NCBI GenBank assembly: GCA_018241445.1
Contig: JAFEDT010000001.1
Location: 1-64,000 of the forward strand
Direction of reading: 5' to 3'
Origin: Pseudomonadota bacterium
GTDB lineage: Bacteria; Pseudomonadota; Gammaproteobacteria; Steroidobacterales; Steroidobacteraceae
DNA length: 64,000 nt
Shown: positions 18,645 to 26,910 of the stretch, piece by piece
Numbering within the stretch: the first letter of the stretch is position 1
Layout of the letters: each line of letters begins with the position of its first letter
Program-made: the position numbers and the translations under genes
The notes under the pieces: model-generated
What the model saw: the letters and a program-made list of their open reading frames with translations, nothing else
Told to the model about the DNA's origin: nothing
Databases searched by the model: none

Positions 18645-19559
18645 TCAGCGCGCCGCGGTCCGCGCGGCGCCGTGCGACTGGGCATAGATCCAGGCGGCGA
18701 TCAGGCGCACGTTGCGCTCGCCGAGCCGCTGGCGCCACGCGGGCATCGTGCCGGTGCGGCCGTCCCGGATGGTGCGCTCGAGCGTGGGTATGTCGTCGCC
18801 GTACAGGCGTTTGGCGTAGGTGAGGTTGGGCGCGCCGAGCGCCGGATTGCCCTTGCCCTCGGGTCCATGGCAGGCCGTGCAGACCACGAACTTCTCCTTG
18901 CCCTGCTCGGCGAGCGCGGGCGTGGCGGAGGGGCCGGACAGGCTCAGGACGTAGTAGGCGAGGTGCTCGATGTCCCGGGCGCTCATCGCGCCACCGAACG
19001 GGGGCATGACCCCGGTACGGCCGTCGAGGATGGTCGTCATGATGGTTTGGGCTGTGCCGCCCCACAGCCAGTCGGAGTCCGTCAGGTCGGGTGCGCCGAT
19101 GGCACGGCCGCCGCGGCCGTCATGGCCGTGACAGGCCGCGCAGTTGTCGACGAACAGACGACGGCCCATGCGGGTCGCCTCGGGCGTGGCCGCGAGTTGT
19201 TCGACGCTCATGCCATCGAATTGCTTCAGCACCGGGTCGAGCCTGGCGTCGTTGGCCGCCGTTTCGCGGGCGAGCTGGCCGTGCGCGGTCCAGCCGGTCG
19301 TGCCGCGCCAGGCGCCGAAGCCCGGATAGCGCACCAGGTAGCCGAACGCCACGACGAACAGGCTTGCGGAAACCAGGACCCACCACAGCGGCAGCCGGCG
19401 CACGCCCTCGCGCAGCGCGCCATGGGCCCACACATGGCCGCTGGTGCCGTCGGCCCGGGTCGGGATCTTCACCACCTGGCCCCACAGGAACAGGAACAGC
19501 GTGATGCCGAGGTTCAGCACGACCAGGAACCTGATCCAGTGCGACCAGAAGGCGCTCAT
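18645..19559 (-). CDS. ccoP: cbb3-type cytochrome c oxidase subunit III (CcoP)
   Basis: Membrane-anchored diheme cytochrome c that passes electrons to CcoO/CcoN. Two N-terminal membrane helices (about 10-28 and 57-77) precede two cytochrome c domains: heme motifs CAACH at 140-144 and CTACH at 227-231, with likely axial methionines M185 (GVMPPFGG) and M272 (GTMPAW). The 304-aa length is normal. The start overlaps the ccoQ stop (ATGA). Confidence 0.96.
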   Translation of the reverse strand: MSAFWSHWIRFLVVLNLGITLFLFLWGQVVKIPTRADGTSGHVWAHGALREGVRRLPLWWVLVSASLFVVAFGYLVRYPGFGAWRGTTGWTAHGQLARETAANDARLDPVLKQFDGMSVEQLAATPEATRMGRRLFVDNCAACHGHDGRGGRAIGAPDLTDSDWLWGGTAQTIMTTILDGRTGVMPPFGGAMSARDIEHLAYYVLSLSGPSATPALAEQGKEKFVVCTACHGPEGKGNPALGAPNLTYAKRLYGDDIPTLERTIRDGRTGTMPAWRQRLGERNVRLIAAWIYAQSHGAARTAAR

Positions 19560-19711
19560 GGCTGCTGTTCCTCGTCCTGCATCGGCAGGCGGGCCAGCGC
19601 CTCAAACTTCTGCGCGTGGCGGTCGTTCCACACCCAGACCCAGATACCGATGAAGGTCAGCATCATCAGCACGATCAATACCCCGGTGAGATGACCCCAC
19701 AGTGCGCTCAT
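19556..19711 (-). CDS. ccoQ: cbb3-type cytochrome oxidase subunit CcoQ
   Basis: A 51-aa single-helix protein read directly from the sequence: [20 protein letters not shown] then [20 protein letters not shown] and an acidic end MQDEEQQP. CcoQ stabilises the core oxidase. The WVWNDRHKxxF-type segment after the helix is the family mark. It is coupled at both ends by ATGA overlaps (with ccoO upstream and ccoP downstream). Easy to miss because of its size. Confidence 0.9.
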   Translation of the reverse strand: MSALWGHLTGVLIVLMMLTFIGIWVWVWNDRHAQKFEALARLPMQDEEQQP

Positions 19712-20361
19712 GGCGTGCCCCCCTGCGCCCTGGCCGCGGGCCCGGCCGGCTCGTTGGCGATGCCAAGGCCCTGCAGGTAGGCGACCAGCGCGTCCATCTC
19801 GGTGCGGCCCTGCACCGCGGCGCCCGCCCCACTGATGTCCGCGTCGCTGTAGGGATCCCCGAGCATGCGCAGCACTTTCATCTTGCGGGCGATCAGCTCA
19901 GCGTCGATCTTGCCCTGCAGCAGCCACGGATAGCCCGGCATGTTCGACTGCGGCACGACGGCGCGCGGGTTGCGCAGGTGCGCCACGTGCCACTCGTCAC
20001 TGTACTTGCCGCCGACGCGCGCGAGATCGGGCCCGGTGCGCTTGGAGCCCCACTGGTGCGGACGGTCGTAAACCGATTCCTCGGCGCTCGAGTAGGCGCC
20101 GTAGCGTTCGGTCTCGGCGCGCAGGGCGCGGATCATCTGCGTGTGACACAGGTAGCAGCCCTCGCGCACGTAGATGTCGCGGCCAGCCAGGCGCAGCGCA
20201 TCGTAGGGCCTGACACCGTTGGCCGCCCTGACCTCGTGCGCGCGCATGAACAGCGGCGTGATCTCCGCGAGGCCGCCTATGGAGACCATGATCGCCGTCA
20301 GGATGCCGAGCAGGGCGGCATGCTTCTCGATCGTTTCGAAGTACCTGTAGCCACCGGCCAT
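19708..20361 (-). CDS. ccoO: cbb3-type cytochrome c oxidase subunit II (CcoO)
   Basis: Monoheme membrane-bound cytochrome c of the oxidase core. A single N-terminal helix (about 14-34) is followed by [15 protein letters not shown] with heme motif CYLCH at 69-73, and the axial Met region in [30 protein letters not shown] is a strongly conserved CcoO block. It has 217 aa. It starts 10 bp after ccoN and overlaps ccoQ by 4 nt. Confidence 0.96.
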   Translation of the reverse strand: MAGGYRYFETIEKHAALLGILTAIMVSIGGLAEITPLFMRAHEVRAANGVRPYDALRLAGRDIYVREGCYLCHTQMIRALRAETERYGAYSSAEESVYDRPHQWGSKRTGPDLARVGGKYSDEWHVAHLRNPRAVVPQSNMPGYPWLLQGKIDAELIARKMKVLRMLGDPYSDADISGAGAAVQGRTEMDALVAYLQGLGIANEPAGPAARAQGGTP

Positions 20362-20371
20362 AGTCGTCTCC

Positions 20372-21838
20372 TTACGCTCTGGCGGGCAGCGGCGCCGGAA
20401 TCTGATCCGGCTCGGGCTCGGGAATCGGCACCGGGATCGGCTTGATGATGCGCGCGCGCGCGTCGGCGGCCGTGTACCACAGATTCCAGGCCATCACCCA
20501 CATGCCCAGCCAGATCAGTACACCGCCAAACCAGCGCACGGCATACAGCGGCTTGATGGCAATCAGGCTGTCGATGAAGGGGTAGGTCAGCGAGCCATCG
20601 GGATTGGTGGCGCGCCACATCAGGCCCTCGGTGACGCCGGCGGTCCACATCGCCAGGACGTACAGCAGGGTGCCGGACAGGTGCAGCCAGAAGTGCAGCT
20701 CCATGCCGCGGCGCGAATGCATCGCCGCCCGGCCGAGCGCCCGCGGCGCCATGGCGTACAGCGAACCGATGGTGATCATCGCGACCCAGCCGAGCGAGCC
20801 GGAATGCACGTGCGCGATGGTCCAGTCGGTGTAGTGCGACAGCGAGTTCACCGTCTTGATGGCCATCATCGAACCTTCGAAGGTCGCCGCGGCGTAGAAC
20901 ACCAGCGCGATCACCATGAACTTCGCCGCCGGATCCTCGCGCAGGCGGTGCCACGAGCCGTTGAAGGTGAGCAGGCCGTTGGCGGCCGAGCCCCAGCTCG
21001 GCATCAACAGCACCAGCGAGAACGCCATGCCGACCGACTGCACCCAGTCGGGCAGCGCCGTATAGAGCAGGTGATGCGAGCCCGCCCACATGTAGATCGA
21101 GATCAGCGCCCAGAAGTTGACGATGGAGAAGCGGTAGCTCCACAGCGGCTGCTGCGCCTGGCGCGGCACGAAGTAATACATCATGCCGAGGAAGCCGGCG
21201 GTCAGGAAAAACGCCACTGCGTTATGGCCGTACCACCACTGCACCATGGCATCGACCGCGCCGGAGTAGATCGGGTACGACTTGAAGAGTGACACCGGTA
21301 TGGCGAGGTTGTTGACGATGTGCAGCAGACCGACGGCGATGATGAAGGCGCCGTAGTACCAGTTGGCCACGTAGATGTGACGGATGCGCCGGCGCGCGAG
21401 CGTCGCAAAGAAGACCACGCCGAATGCGACCCAGACGATGGCGATGAGGATGTCGATGAACCATTCCGGCTCGGCATACTCCTTGCTTTGGGTGATGCCC
21501 AGGGGCATGGTGGTCATTGCCAGCACGCAGATCAGCTGCCAGCCCCAGAACGTGAATTCCGCGAGCCGGCCGAGCGCGAGGCGGACCTGGCCGGTGCGCT
21601 GCACCACGTAGTAGCAGGTGCCCATCAGCGCCGAGCCGCCGAAGGCGAAGATCACGCCGAAGGTGTGATCCGGCCGCAGCCGGCTGAAGGTCAGCCACGG
21701 GATATCCAGGTTAAGCGCCGGCCAGGCGAGCTCGGCCGCGGCGTACATGCCGGCCAGCATGCCGATGATGCCCCAGACCGCCGAGGCCAGCAGGAACAGG
21801 CGCACGACATGGTCGTTATAAGTCTCGGTATTGGGCAT
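20372..21838 (-). CDS. ccoN: cbb3-type cytochrome c oxidase subunit I (CcoN)
   Basis: Catalytic haem-copper subunit, a proton-pumping terminal oxidase with high oxygen affinity. Twelve-helix protein of 488 aa. Family ligands can be placed: H58 and H345 for the low-spin heme b, H205, H255 and H256 for CuB, H343 for heme b3, and the cross-linked Y249 (IYMWAGSHH). The C-terminus has a Pro/Glu-rich tail ([18 protein letters not shown]). It is the first gene of ccoNOQP-(H-like)-I-S. An imperfect FNR-like palindrome lies upstream. Confidence 0.96.
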   Translation of the reverse strand: MPNTETYNDHVVRLFLLASAVWGIIGMLAGMYAAAELAWPALNLDIPWLTFSRLRPDHTFGVIFAFGGSALMGTCYYVVQRTGQVRLALGRLAEFTFWGWQLICVLAMTTMPLGITQSKEYAEPEWFIDILIAIVWVAFGVVFFATLARRRIRHIYVANWYYGAFIIAVGLLHIVNNLAIPVSLFKSYPIYSGAVDAMVQWWYGHNAVAFFLTAGFLGMMYYFVPRQAQQPLWSYRFSIVNFWALISIYMWAGSHHLLYTALPDWVQSVGMAFSLVLLMPSWGSAANGLLTFNGSWHRLREDPAAKFMVIALVFYAAATFEGSMMAIKTVNSLSHYTDWTIAHVHSGSLGWVAMITIGSLYAMAPRALGRAAMHSRRGMELHFWLHLSGTLLYVLAMWTAGVTEGLMWRATNPDGSLTYPFIDSLIAIKPLYAVRWFGGVLIWLGMWVMAWNLWYTAADARARIIKPIPVPIPEPEPDQIPAPLPARA

Positions 21839-22018
21839 GGACTTTCCCTGCTGCGGCGGCCGCTGGTTATTTCAAGTCCGTCGTACTTTCCGGCGCAGGC
21901 AGGTGATTGCCCGAGCGCCCCCCTGTTCGCAGACATGCGCAGCATAACCCCGGCGGGGCGGATTGTGACCTGTGTGCACCGCGCGGCGTATTGCGCCAGC
22001 GCAAACCGGGAGTATCGA
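21839..22018. promoter_or_regulatory. Intergenic region upstream of ccoN, possible FNR/Anr-like site
   Basis: This 180-bp gap should hold the ccoN promoter. The only clear palindrome is TTGCGCCAGCGCAA at 21991-22004. It is 14 bp long like the FNR/Anr box TTGAT-N4-ATCAA and keeps the outer TTG...CAA but not the AT/AT positions. No convincing -35/-10 was assigned. FNR-type control of cbb3 operons is common, so the site is a candidate only. Confidence 0.3.
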
Positions 22019-23194
22019 TCAAGTCTTCCTGAGCAGGCCCAGCAACGCGACGCCCGCGAACACCGCACCGGCGTAGAAAGTGAACGACGCGCCAAGCCGA
22101 TCCCACAGCAGGCCGGCCAGGACACTGGCGATCAGCATGGCGATGCCGCTCACGAGATTGAAGAATCCGAAAGCGGTACCACGAAGATCGGCGGGAGCCG
22201 TGTCGGCCACCATCGTCGCCAGCAGGCCTTGCGTCATGCCCATGTGAACTCCCCACAGCCCGACGCCCGCGAGCACCGTCGTCCAGTGATTGTCCATCGC
22301 CAGCACCAGGTCGGCCGTAATCAGCACCGCCAGGCCCAGGGCCAGCAGTGCCTGGTGGCTCATGCGGTCGGACAGCTTGCCAAACGGATAGGCCGATGCC
22401 GAGTAGACGCCATTCATCACCACCATCACCAGGGGCACCAGCGCGACCGGCATTCCACCCTGTTTGGCTCGCAGGACCAGGAACGCCTCACTGAACCGGG
22501 CCAGCGTGAACACGGCGCCTACGCCGACCACCCACCAGTACGCGGCGCTCAATCGCCGGATATTTTCCCGGCGGATCGGGTTGGTGCGCTTCTCGCCGAC
22601 ATGGCGCTCGGGCTCGCGCACCCCGACCAGCAGCAGCGCCACCGCCAGCAGGCCGGGGATGACAGCCACCCAGAACACAGCCCGGAAGTCGTTGGCCCAT
22701 GACAGCATCAGGGCGGCGGCAGCCAGTGGACCGAGGAAACCACCCACCGTGTCCAGGGACTGGCGCAGGCCGAACGTCGCGCCGCGCACATCCGCAGGGG
22801 CGAGGTCTGCGATCAGGGCGTCGCGCGGCGCGCCTCGCACCCCTTTGCCGATCCTGTCGAGTAAACGCGCCGTGAGCACGACACCGGTGGTCGACGCCAT
22901 GGCCAGCAGTGGCTTGGTCAGGGCACCCAGGGTATAGCCGAACACCGCCAGGCCTTTGCGCCTGCCCAGGTAGTCGCTCAGCACCCCCGAGAACACCTTG
23001 ACGATCAGGGCCGTGGACTCGGCGAGCCCCTCGATCACGCCAACCACCAGGGCGCTCGCGCCCAGGGTGCCCACCATGAACAGGGGCAACAGGCTCTGGG
23101 TCATCTCGGAGGAGATATCCATCAGCATGCTGACGAAGCCGAGCACCCAGACCCCCGCGGGGATCCTGCCGAGGGTTGTCGTTGTTTTTGTCAT
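22019..23194 (-). CDS. Major facilitator superfamily transporter
   Basis: A 391-aa protein with about twelve predicted helices. Family motifs include DYLGRRKGLAVFGY after helix 2 and DRIGKGVRGAPRDALIAD in the helix 4-5 region, repeated in weaker form in the second half (FGKLSDRMSHQALLALG). The RxGKGxRxxPRDALI signature occurs in a group of MFS proteins of unassigned substrate. It is transcribed toward ccoN, downstream of ssrA; the tmRNA terminator separates it from ssrA. Substrate and direction of transport cannot be inferred. Confidence 0.85.
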   Translation of the reverse strand: MTKTTTTLGRIPAGVWVLGFVSMLMDISSEMTQSLLPLFMVGTLGASALVVGVIEGLAESTALIVKVFSGVLSDYLGRRKGLAVFGYTLGALTKPLLAMASTTGVVLTARLLDRIGKGVRGAPRDALIADLAPADVRGATFGLRQSLDTVGGFLGPLAAAALMLSWANDFRAVFWVAVIPGLLAVALLLVGVREPERHVGEKRTNPIRRENIRRLSAAYWWVVGVGAVFTLARFSEAFLVLRAKQGGMPVALVPLVMVVMNGVYSASAYPFGKLSDRMSHQALLALGLAVLITADLVLAMDNHWTTVLAGVGLWGVHMGMTQGLLATMVADTAPADLRGTAFGFFNLVSGIAMLIASVLAGLLWDRLGASFTFYAGAVFAGVALLGLLRKT

Positions 23195-23231
23195 CGCCGC
23201 TGTCGATGCTGGTGTCTGTCGGTCCCCGGCG

Positions 23232-23260
23232 AAAAAAAACCAACCGGGAACGGTTGGTTC
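23232..23260 (-). terminator. Intrinsic terminator of ssrA
   Basis: On the minus strand AACCAACCG, loop TTCC, CGGTTGGTT, then a run of eight T. It begins 11 nt after the tmRNA CCA end, a textbook Rho-independent terminator. Confidence 0.9.
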
Positions 23261-23270
23261 TTTTGCATGG

Positions 23271-23624
23271 TGGTGGAGGCGGGGGGAATCGAACCCCCGT
23301 CCGCAAGTCCTAGACTTCAGGATCTACGTACGTAGCTGACTCTTTGTTTTCTCGCGTCACGCTACCCGAGCAGCAGGGAAGACGCTTCGCCAGCGGACAG
23401 TAACTCTTAACGCAACCGGCCTGTCGCACGCCGGAGCGCGATCCTGTGAACGCGTCCCCTGATTCGGTCGCACAGGCACGAGCCGGTCAGAGGTCAGCTG
23501 CGTTTAGGCAGCCAGAGCGTAGTTGTCGTCGTTGGCAACTATGATTTGCAGAAGGTTTTACGAGGGCACTGCACCTCGGTACGCCCCTGAAGGTTCGCAA
23601 CCCACGTCGAAACCGGTCGCCCCC
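23271..23624 (-). ncRNA. ssrA: Transfer-messenger RNA (tmRNA)
   Basis: Rescues stalled ribosomes with SmpB. The 5' end GGGGGCGACC and 3' end ...CGCCTCCACCA form the alanyl acceptor stem (G3-U allowed), and the T-arm GGGGGTTCGATTCCCCC is intact. The tag frame reads A-NDDNYALAA-stop (GCC AAC GAC GAC AAC TAC GCT CTG GCT GCC TAA), a 10-residue degradation tag ending in the usual ALAA. About 354 nt long. The gene lies about 1 kb from smpB, with the DUF481 gene between them. Confidence 0.96.
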
Positions 23625-23640
23625 GTCAGGTAACGCCGCC

Positions 23641-23646
23641 AGCATA
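23641..23646 (-). promoter_or_regulatory. Likely -10 element of ssrA
   Basis: On the minus strand TATGCT sits about 17-22 nt before the mature 5' end, leaving a short leader for RNase P removal. No good -35 hexamer was found at the right distance. Confidence 0.4.
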
Positions 23647-23820
23647 CCGGAAGCCTGGGCCTCACGGTGGGTGCGGGGCACGCGCGGCGCAGCATTCGTT
23701 GGGCAAGTAGTCCTTTTGACCGCAGCTGTTGCGAAACTACAACGAATATCGGGCCTCTGCCTGCGTCATGTAAAATGCCAAAAGGCGATTTGCCTCAAGG
23801 GATAATGAAGGAAAACTGCA

Positions 23821-24639
23821 ATGTGGAAGCAACTGTCGCTTCTTTTTGTCGCTACGGCGGCACTGACGGGGATGGCTCGCGCAGACGATTGCAAGTGCGC
23901 CCCCGCCGAGCCCAAGGCTGACGTGGAGAACTGGGCGATGCGTGCCCTGGCAGGTTACGCCAAGACCAGCGGCACCTCAGACACGACCAGCGCCAACTTT
24001 GTGTTTCGGGCGGCCCACACCGCAGGTGCCTGGAAATTCCTGTTCGGAGCCCAGGGTCTGTACGGTTCGACCAAGAACATCACCAGCGCCCAGGACATTG
24101 GCGCCGAGTTCCAGGCCAACTACACCATTTCCGGCAACCTCTACGCATTCGGCGGGGTCAGCTACGACAACAACAAGTTCAGCGGCTTCGCGTACCAGGA
24201 GATGATCAATGCCGGTCTCGGGTATCAGATCATCAACAATGCCGACACCAAGCTCAGCGCGCAGGTCGGTATCGGTGACCAGCGGCAGCGACCGGAGACC
24301 ATTACCCCGAACCCGCTGTACCCGCCGGGGCCGGTCCTGCTGCGCACGCAAGGCGAGGCCACATCGGGCGTGGCGGGCACAGGCGCGCTCAACTTCGAGC
24401 ACGCGTTCAATCCGTCAACGAAGTTCGTCGCGAATGTGGGGGTGGTATCCAGTTCCGCCAACACCATGACCACGTTTGGTGCCGGACTGCAGGTGAAAAT
24501 GAGTGACCGCTTCTCGCTCGCGGCGGCCTACCAGCTGGTCACCAACAGCAAGGTGCCGGCCGGCGTCAGCAAGACCAACGGCCTGACAACACTGAACCTG
24601 GTGTACGAGCTGAAGAACCCCAAGCTGGCGCCACAGTAG
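23821..24639 (+). CDS. DUF481 (YdiY-like) outer-membrane beta-barrel protein
   Basis: A 272-aa secreted protein with a signal peptide (about 1-21, cleavage after ARA). The mature part consists of alternating amphipathic strands, e.g. RALAGYAKTSG, WKFLFGAQGLYGS, NLYAFGGVSYDNN and KLSAQVGIGDQR, matching the DUF481 'salt-induced outer membrane protein' group. The chain ends in TLNLVYELKNPKLAPQ and not with the usual terminal aromatic residue. GAAGGA at 23807-23812 gives an 8-nt spacing to the ATG. Possible promoter hexamers TTGACC (23716-23721) and TAAAAT (23771) are not correctly spaced with each other. Function unknown. Confidence 0.75.
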   Translation: MWKQLSLLFVATAALTGMARADDCKCAPAEPKADVENWAMRALAGYAKTSGTSDTTSANFVFRAAHTAGAWKFLFGAQGLYGSTKNITSAQDIGAEFQANYTISGNLYAFGGVSYDNNKFSGFAYQEMINAGLGYQIINNADTKLSAQVGIGDQRQRPETITPNPLYPPGPVLLRTQGEATSGVAGTGALNFEHAFNPSTKFVANVGVVSSSANTMTTFGAGLQVKMSDRFSLAAAYQLVTNSKVPAGVSKTNGLTTLNLVYELKNPKLAPQ

Positions 24640-24649
24640 TGGGAGCGGC

Positions 24650-25117
24650 TCAGCCGCGCCGCAGCAGCCGCGCCTTGTCGCGCGCCCAGTCGCGCTCCTT
24701 CTCGGTGGCGCGCTTGTCGTGCTGCTTCTTGCCGCGCGCGAGGCCGACGGCGAGCTTGGCGCGTCCGTTCTTCCAATACAGCTCCAGCGGCACCAGGGTG
24801 AAGCCGCGGCGCTCCACGGCCCCGATCAGGCCTGACAGTTCGCTGCGCTTGAGCAGCAGCTTGCGGGTGCGCACCGGGTCGGCGGTGATGTGGGTGGACA
24901 CCGAGACCAGCGGCGACAGGTGCGCGCCGATCAGGAAGGCCTCGCCACCGCGCAGGTAGACGTAGGCCTCCTGCAGCTGCGCGCGCCCCGCGCGCATGGA
25001 TTTGACCTCCCAGCCCTGCAGCGCCAGTCCCGCCTCGTAGCGCTCCTCGATGAAGTAGTCGAAGCGCGCCTTGCGGTTCTCGGCGATCAGGCGGCGGGTT
25101 TCCTGCGGTTTGGTCAT
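24650..25117 (-). CDS. smpB: SsrA-binding protein SmpB
   Basis: Binds tmRNA and places it in stalled ribosomes; its tail reads the empty mRNA channel. Family blocks are [32 protein letters not shown], the basic [21 protein letters not shown] and the C-terminal [20 protein letters not shown]. The 155-aa length is typical. It is convergent with the DUF481 gene (10 bp) and divergent from ratA (28 bp). Its partner RNA ssrA lies 1 kb away on the same strand. Confidence 0.96.
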   Translation of the reverse strand: MTKPQETRRLIAENRKARFDYFIEERYEAGLALQGWEVKSMRAGRAQLQEAYVYLRGGEAFLIGAHLSPLVSVSTHITADPVRTRKLLLKRSELSGLIGAVERRGFTLVPLELYWKNGRAKLAVGLARGKKQHDKRATEKERDWARDKARLLRRG

Positions 25118-25145
25118 GGGCGCGGGCTAATGGGACAATGCGGGT

Positions 25146-25622
25146 ATGCGGGAGGTCAAGCGTTCGGCGCTCATCAACAGGTCGCCGCGGGAATTGTTCG
25201 ATCTGATCAACGACATCGAGAGCTACCCGCAGTTCCTGCCGTGGTGCACGCACGCACGGGTATTGTCGCGCTCCCCGCAGCAGATCGTGGCCACCATCGG
25301 GCTGCGCCAGCGCTCGCTGCAGGGGGAGTTCACCACCCGCAACACGCTTGAGCCGTTCCGGCGCATCACGATGGAGCTGGAAAAGGGGCCGTTCCGCACC
25401 CTGCACGGAGAATGGTTGCTGACACCGGTGGCGCCCGCGGGTTGCCAGGTGGAGCTGACCACGCGCTTCGCCTTCCGCAATCCGCTCACCGCCATGATGT
25501 TCGAGTCACTGTTCGCCGGCACGGTGGCCTCGCTGGTGGATGCCTTCGTCGCCCGCGCCCGCTCGCTGCCGCCGCCGCCGCTGGACGCAGCAGCCGCCGG
25601 CAGCACGCCTGCGCCACCGTGA
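25146..25622 (+). CDS. ratA: RatA/Coq10-like START-domain protein
   Basis: A 158-aa SRPBCC/START fold protein: N-terminal KRSALINRSPRELFDLINDIESYP, central IGLRQRSLQGEFTTRN and C-terminal helix NPLTAMMFESLFAGTVASLVDAF. Homologs are called RatA (reported ribosome-associated toxin in E. coli) or compared with the ubiquinone-binding Coq10. With a complex I operon and cbb3 oxidase nearby, a quinone-related role is at least as plausible. A Pro/Ala tail is added at the C-terminus. GTGA overlap with rnfH. Confidence 0.88.
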   Translation: MREVKRSALINRSPRELFDLINDIESYPQFLPWCTHARVLSRSPQQIVATIGLRQRSLQGEFTTRNTLEPFRRITMELEKGPFRTLHGEWLLTPVAPAGCQVELTTRFAFRNPLTAMMFESLFAGTVASLVDAFVARARSLPPPPLDAAAAGSTPAPP

Positions 25623-25909
25623 AACGCTGCACGGTCGCCTGGGCCACGCCGGCGGCGCAGTTCCTGTGGGAAGTGGAACTGCCGCCGGCCGCCGACATCG
25701 GCGCGGCGATCGCTGCTGCGCGGCGACTGGCGGGGGCCGACGCTGCTGCCGCGCAGGTACCTTGGGACGAGGCGCCGGTCGGCATCTTCGGGGAACCCCG
25801 CACGCGCGCCGATGGCTGTGCCGACGGCGACCGGATCGAGCTGTACCGGCCACTGCCGCGCGATCCGCGTGAACGGCGGCGGGAACGAGTGCGGCGCCAG
25901 CGCCGTTAG
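25619..25909 (+). CDS. rnfH: RnfH/RatB ubiquitin-like family protein
   Basis: A 96-aa beta-grasp protein of the RnfH (UPF0125) family. Diagnostic segments are FLWEVELPPAADIGAAI, APVGIFGEPR and the C-terminal DGDRIELYRPLPRDPRERRRERVRRQRR. It starts at a GTG overlapping the ratA stop (GTGA). The role is unknown; there is no rnf operon in view. The smpB/ratA-rnfH/bamE-fur neighbourhood is conserved in gammaproteobacteria. Confidence 0.87.
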   Translation: MKRCTVAWATPAAQFLWEVELPPAADIGAAIAAARRLAGADAAAAQVPWDEAPVGIFGEPRTRADGCADGDRIELYRPLPRDPRERRRERVRRQRR

Positions 25910-25933
25910 GCCAGGGACCGCGAAGGCAACCTC

Positions 25934-25965
25934 CCTCGAGCAAAAACCACGTTTTTTGCTCGAGG
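25934..25965. terminator. Bidirectional intrinsic terminator, rnfH/bamE
   Basis: CCTCGAGCAAAAA (25934-25946) pairs perfectly over 13 bp with TTTTTGCTCGAGG (25953-25965). Because the stem includes A and T runs, it can work on both strands, for ratA-rnfH from the left and bamE from the right. Confidence 0.75.
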
Positions 25966-26000
25966 CCGCGCTGGGCCGGGCAGGATGCCCGGATCCAGCG

Positions 26001-26381
26001 CTATATTTTAGGAAACTTCTCGATGGGGGCGCCCTGTTCCGGGGCCTCCGGGTTCGCCTGCGGCACGTTGTCGCGCTCGAAGCGGGTGACCTTGTCGTCA
26101 CTGAAGTACACGATCAGGTGCCGCTCCTGCGAGCGGCGCAGGTGGCCGCGCTGGAAGAAATACAGGTAATCCCAGCGATCCTTGTCGAACAGGTCGGGCA
26201 CCATCGGCGTGCCCAGCAGGTAACGCACCTGGCTGCGGGTCATGCCTACCTGCAGCTTGTCCACGGTCTTGCCCTCGAGGTAATTGCCCTGCTGGATGTT
26301 CATCCGGTAGACGCAACCGCCGCACAGGGGCAGCAGCGCGAGAGCGGCCAGGACGAGCAGGGCGGTGCGGAGTAGGCGCAT
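26001..26381 (-). CDS. bamE: Outer membrane assembly lipoprotein BamE
   Basis: Accessory lipoprotein of the BAM complex that inserts beta-barrels. Signal peptide with the likely lipidated C23 (LPLCGGC; a Cys at -3 is unusual). The mature part contains NYLEGKTVDKLQVGMTRSQV and YLLGTPMVPDLFDKDRWDYLYFF, the SmpA/OmlA signature, then a Pro/Glu tail. 126 aa. Divergent from fur, as in many gammaproteobacteria. Confidence 0.94.
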   Translation of the reverse strand: MRLLRTALLVLAALALLPLCGGCVYRMNIQQGNYLEGKTVDKLQVGMTRSQVRYLLGTPMVPDLFDKDRWDYLYFFQRGHLRRSQERHLIVYFSDDKVTRFERDNVPQANPEAPEQGAPIEKFPKI

Positions 26382-26468
26382 ATCAGTCCGTTGGAGGATA
26401 ATCGCGGCTGCGGATCATACCCGATCGGCGGTGCGCGGCTGCAAGCGCCCGCCAAGGAGAACGCCCCC

Positions 26469-26903
26469 GTGGAAGGCAAGGACCTGCGCAAGGCCGGCCT
26501 GAAGGTCACGCTGCCGCGCCTGAAGATCCTGGAGATCCTCGAGGGCAGCAATACCCGGCACCTTTCGGCCGAGGACATCTATCGCAGCCTGCTGGAGTCC
26601 AACGAGGACATCGGGCTGGCCACCGTCTACCGGGTGCTGACGCAGTTCGAGGCTGCGGGCCTGGTGACGCGCCATCATTTCGAGAACGGCATGGCGGTCT
26701 TCGAGCTGAACCAGGGTACGCATCACGACCATATCGTGTGTCTGGACTGCGGCCGCGTCGAAGAGTTCGTCGACGGCGGCATAGAGGAACGGCAGACCGC
26801 GGTGGCCAGGAAGCTGGGCTTCACCATCCGCGACCACGCCCTGATCATGTACGGCAACTGCAGCCGCGCCAATTGCCCGCACCGCGCGCGCAAGATCAGT
26901 TAG
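26469..26903 (+). CDS. fur: Ferric uptake regulator Fur
   Basis: Iron-responsive repressor. With the GTG at 26469, supported by AAGGAG at 26454-26459, it is 144 aa and begins VEGKDLRKAGLKVTLPRLKI. The winged-helix domain covers about 1-83 (DIGLATVYRVLTQFEAAGLV); the dimer/metal domain has HHDHIVCLDCG (C91, C94) and C131/C136 in NCSRANCPHR, plus the His-rich metal site. Longer in-frame starts upstream lack a ribosome site. No clear Fur box was seen in the bamE/fur gap. Confidence 0.95.
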   Translation: MEGKDLRKAGLKVTLPRLKILEILEGSNTRHLSAEDIYRSLLESNEDIGLATVYRVLTQFEAAGLVTRHHFENGMAVFELNQGTHHDHIVCLDCGRVEEFVDGGIEERQTAVARKLGFTIRDHALIMYGNCSRANCPHRARKIS

Positions 26904-26910
26904 ATATGCG

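Noticed and set aside
23700..23820. Small gene or riboswitch upstream of the DUF481 gene
   Set aside because: Only promoter-like hexamers and a ribosome site are visible; no stable structure or convincing reading frame.
25146..25909. ratA-rnfH as a classical toxin-antitoxin defence module
   Set aside because: Both belong to conserved housekeeping families at a conserved locus; no features of a mobile or defence system.
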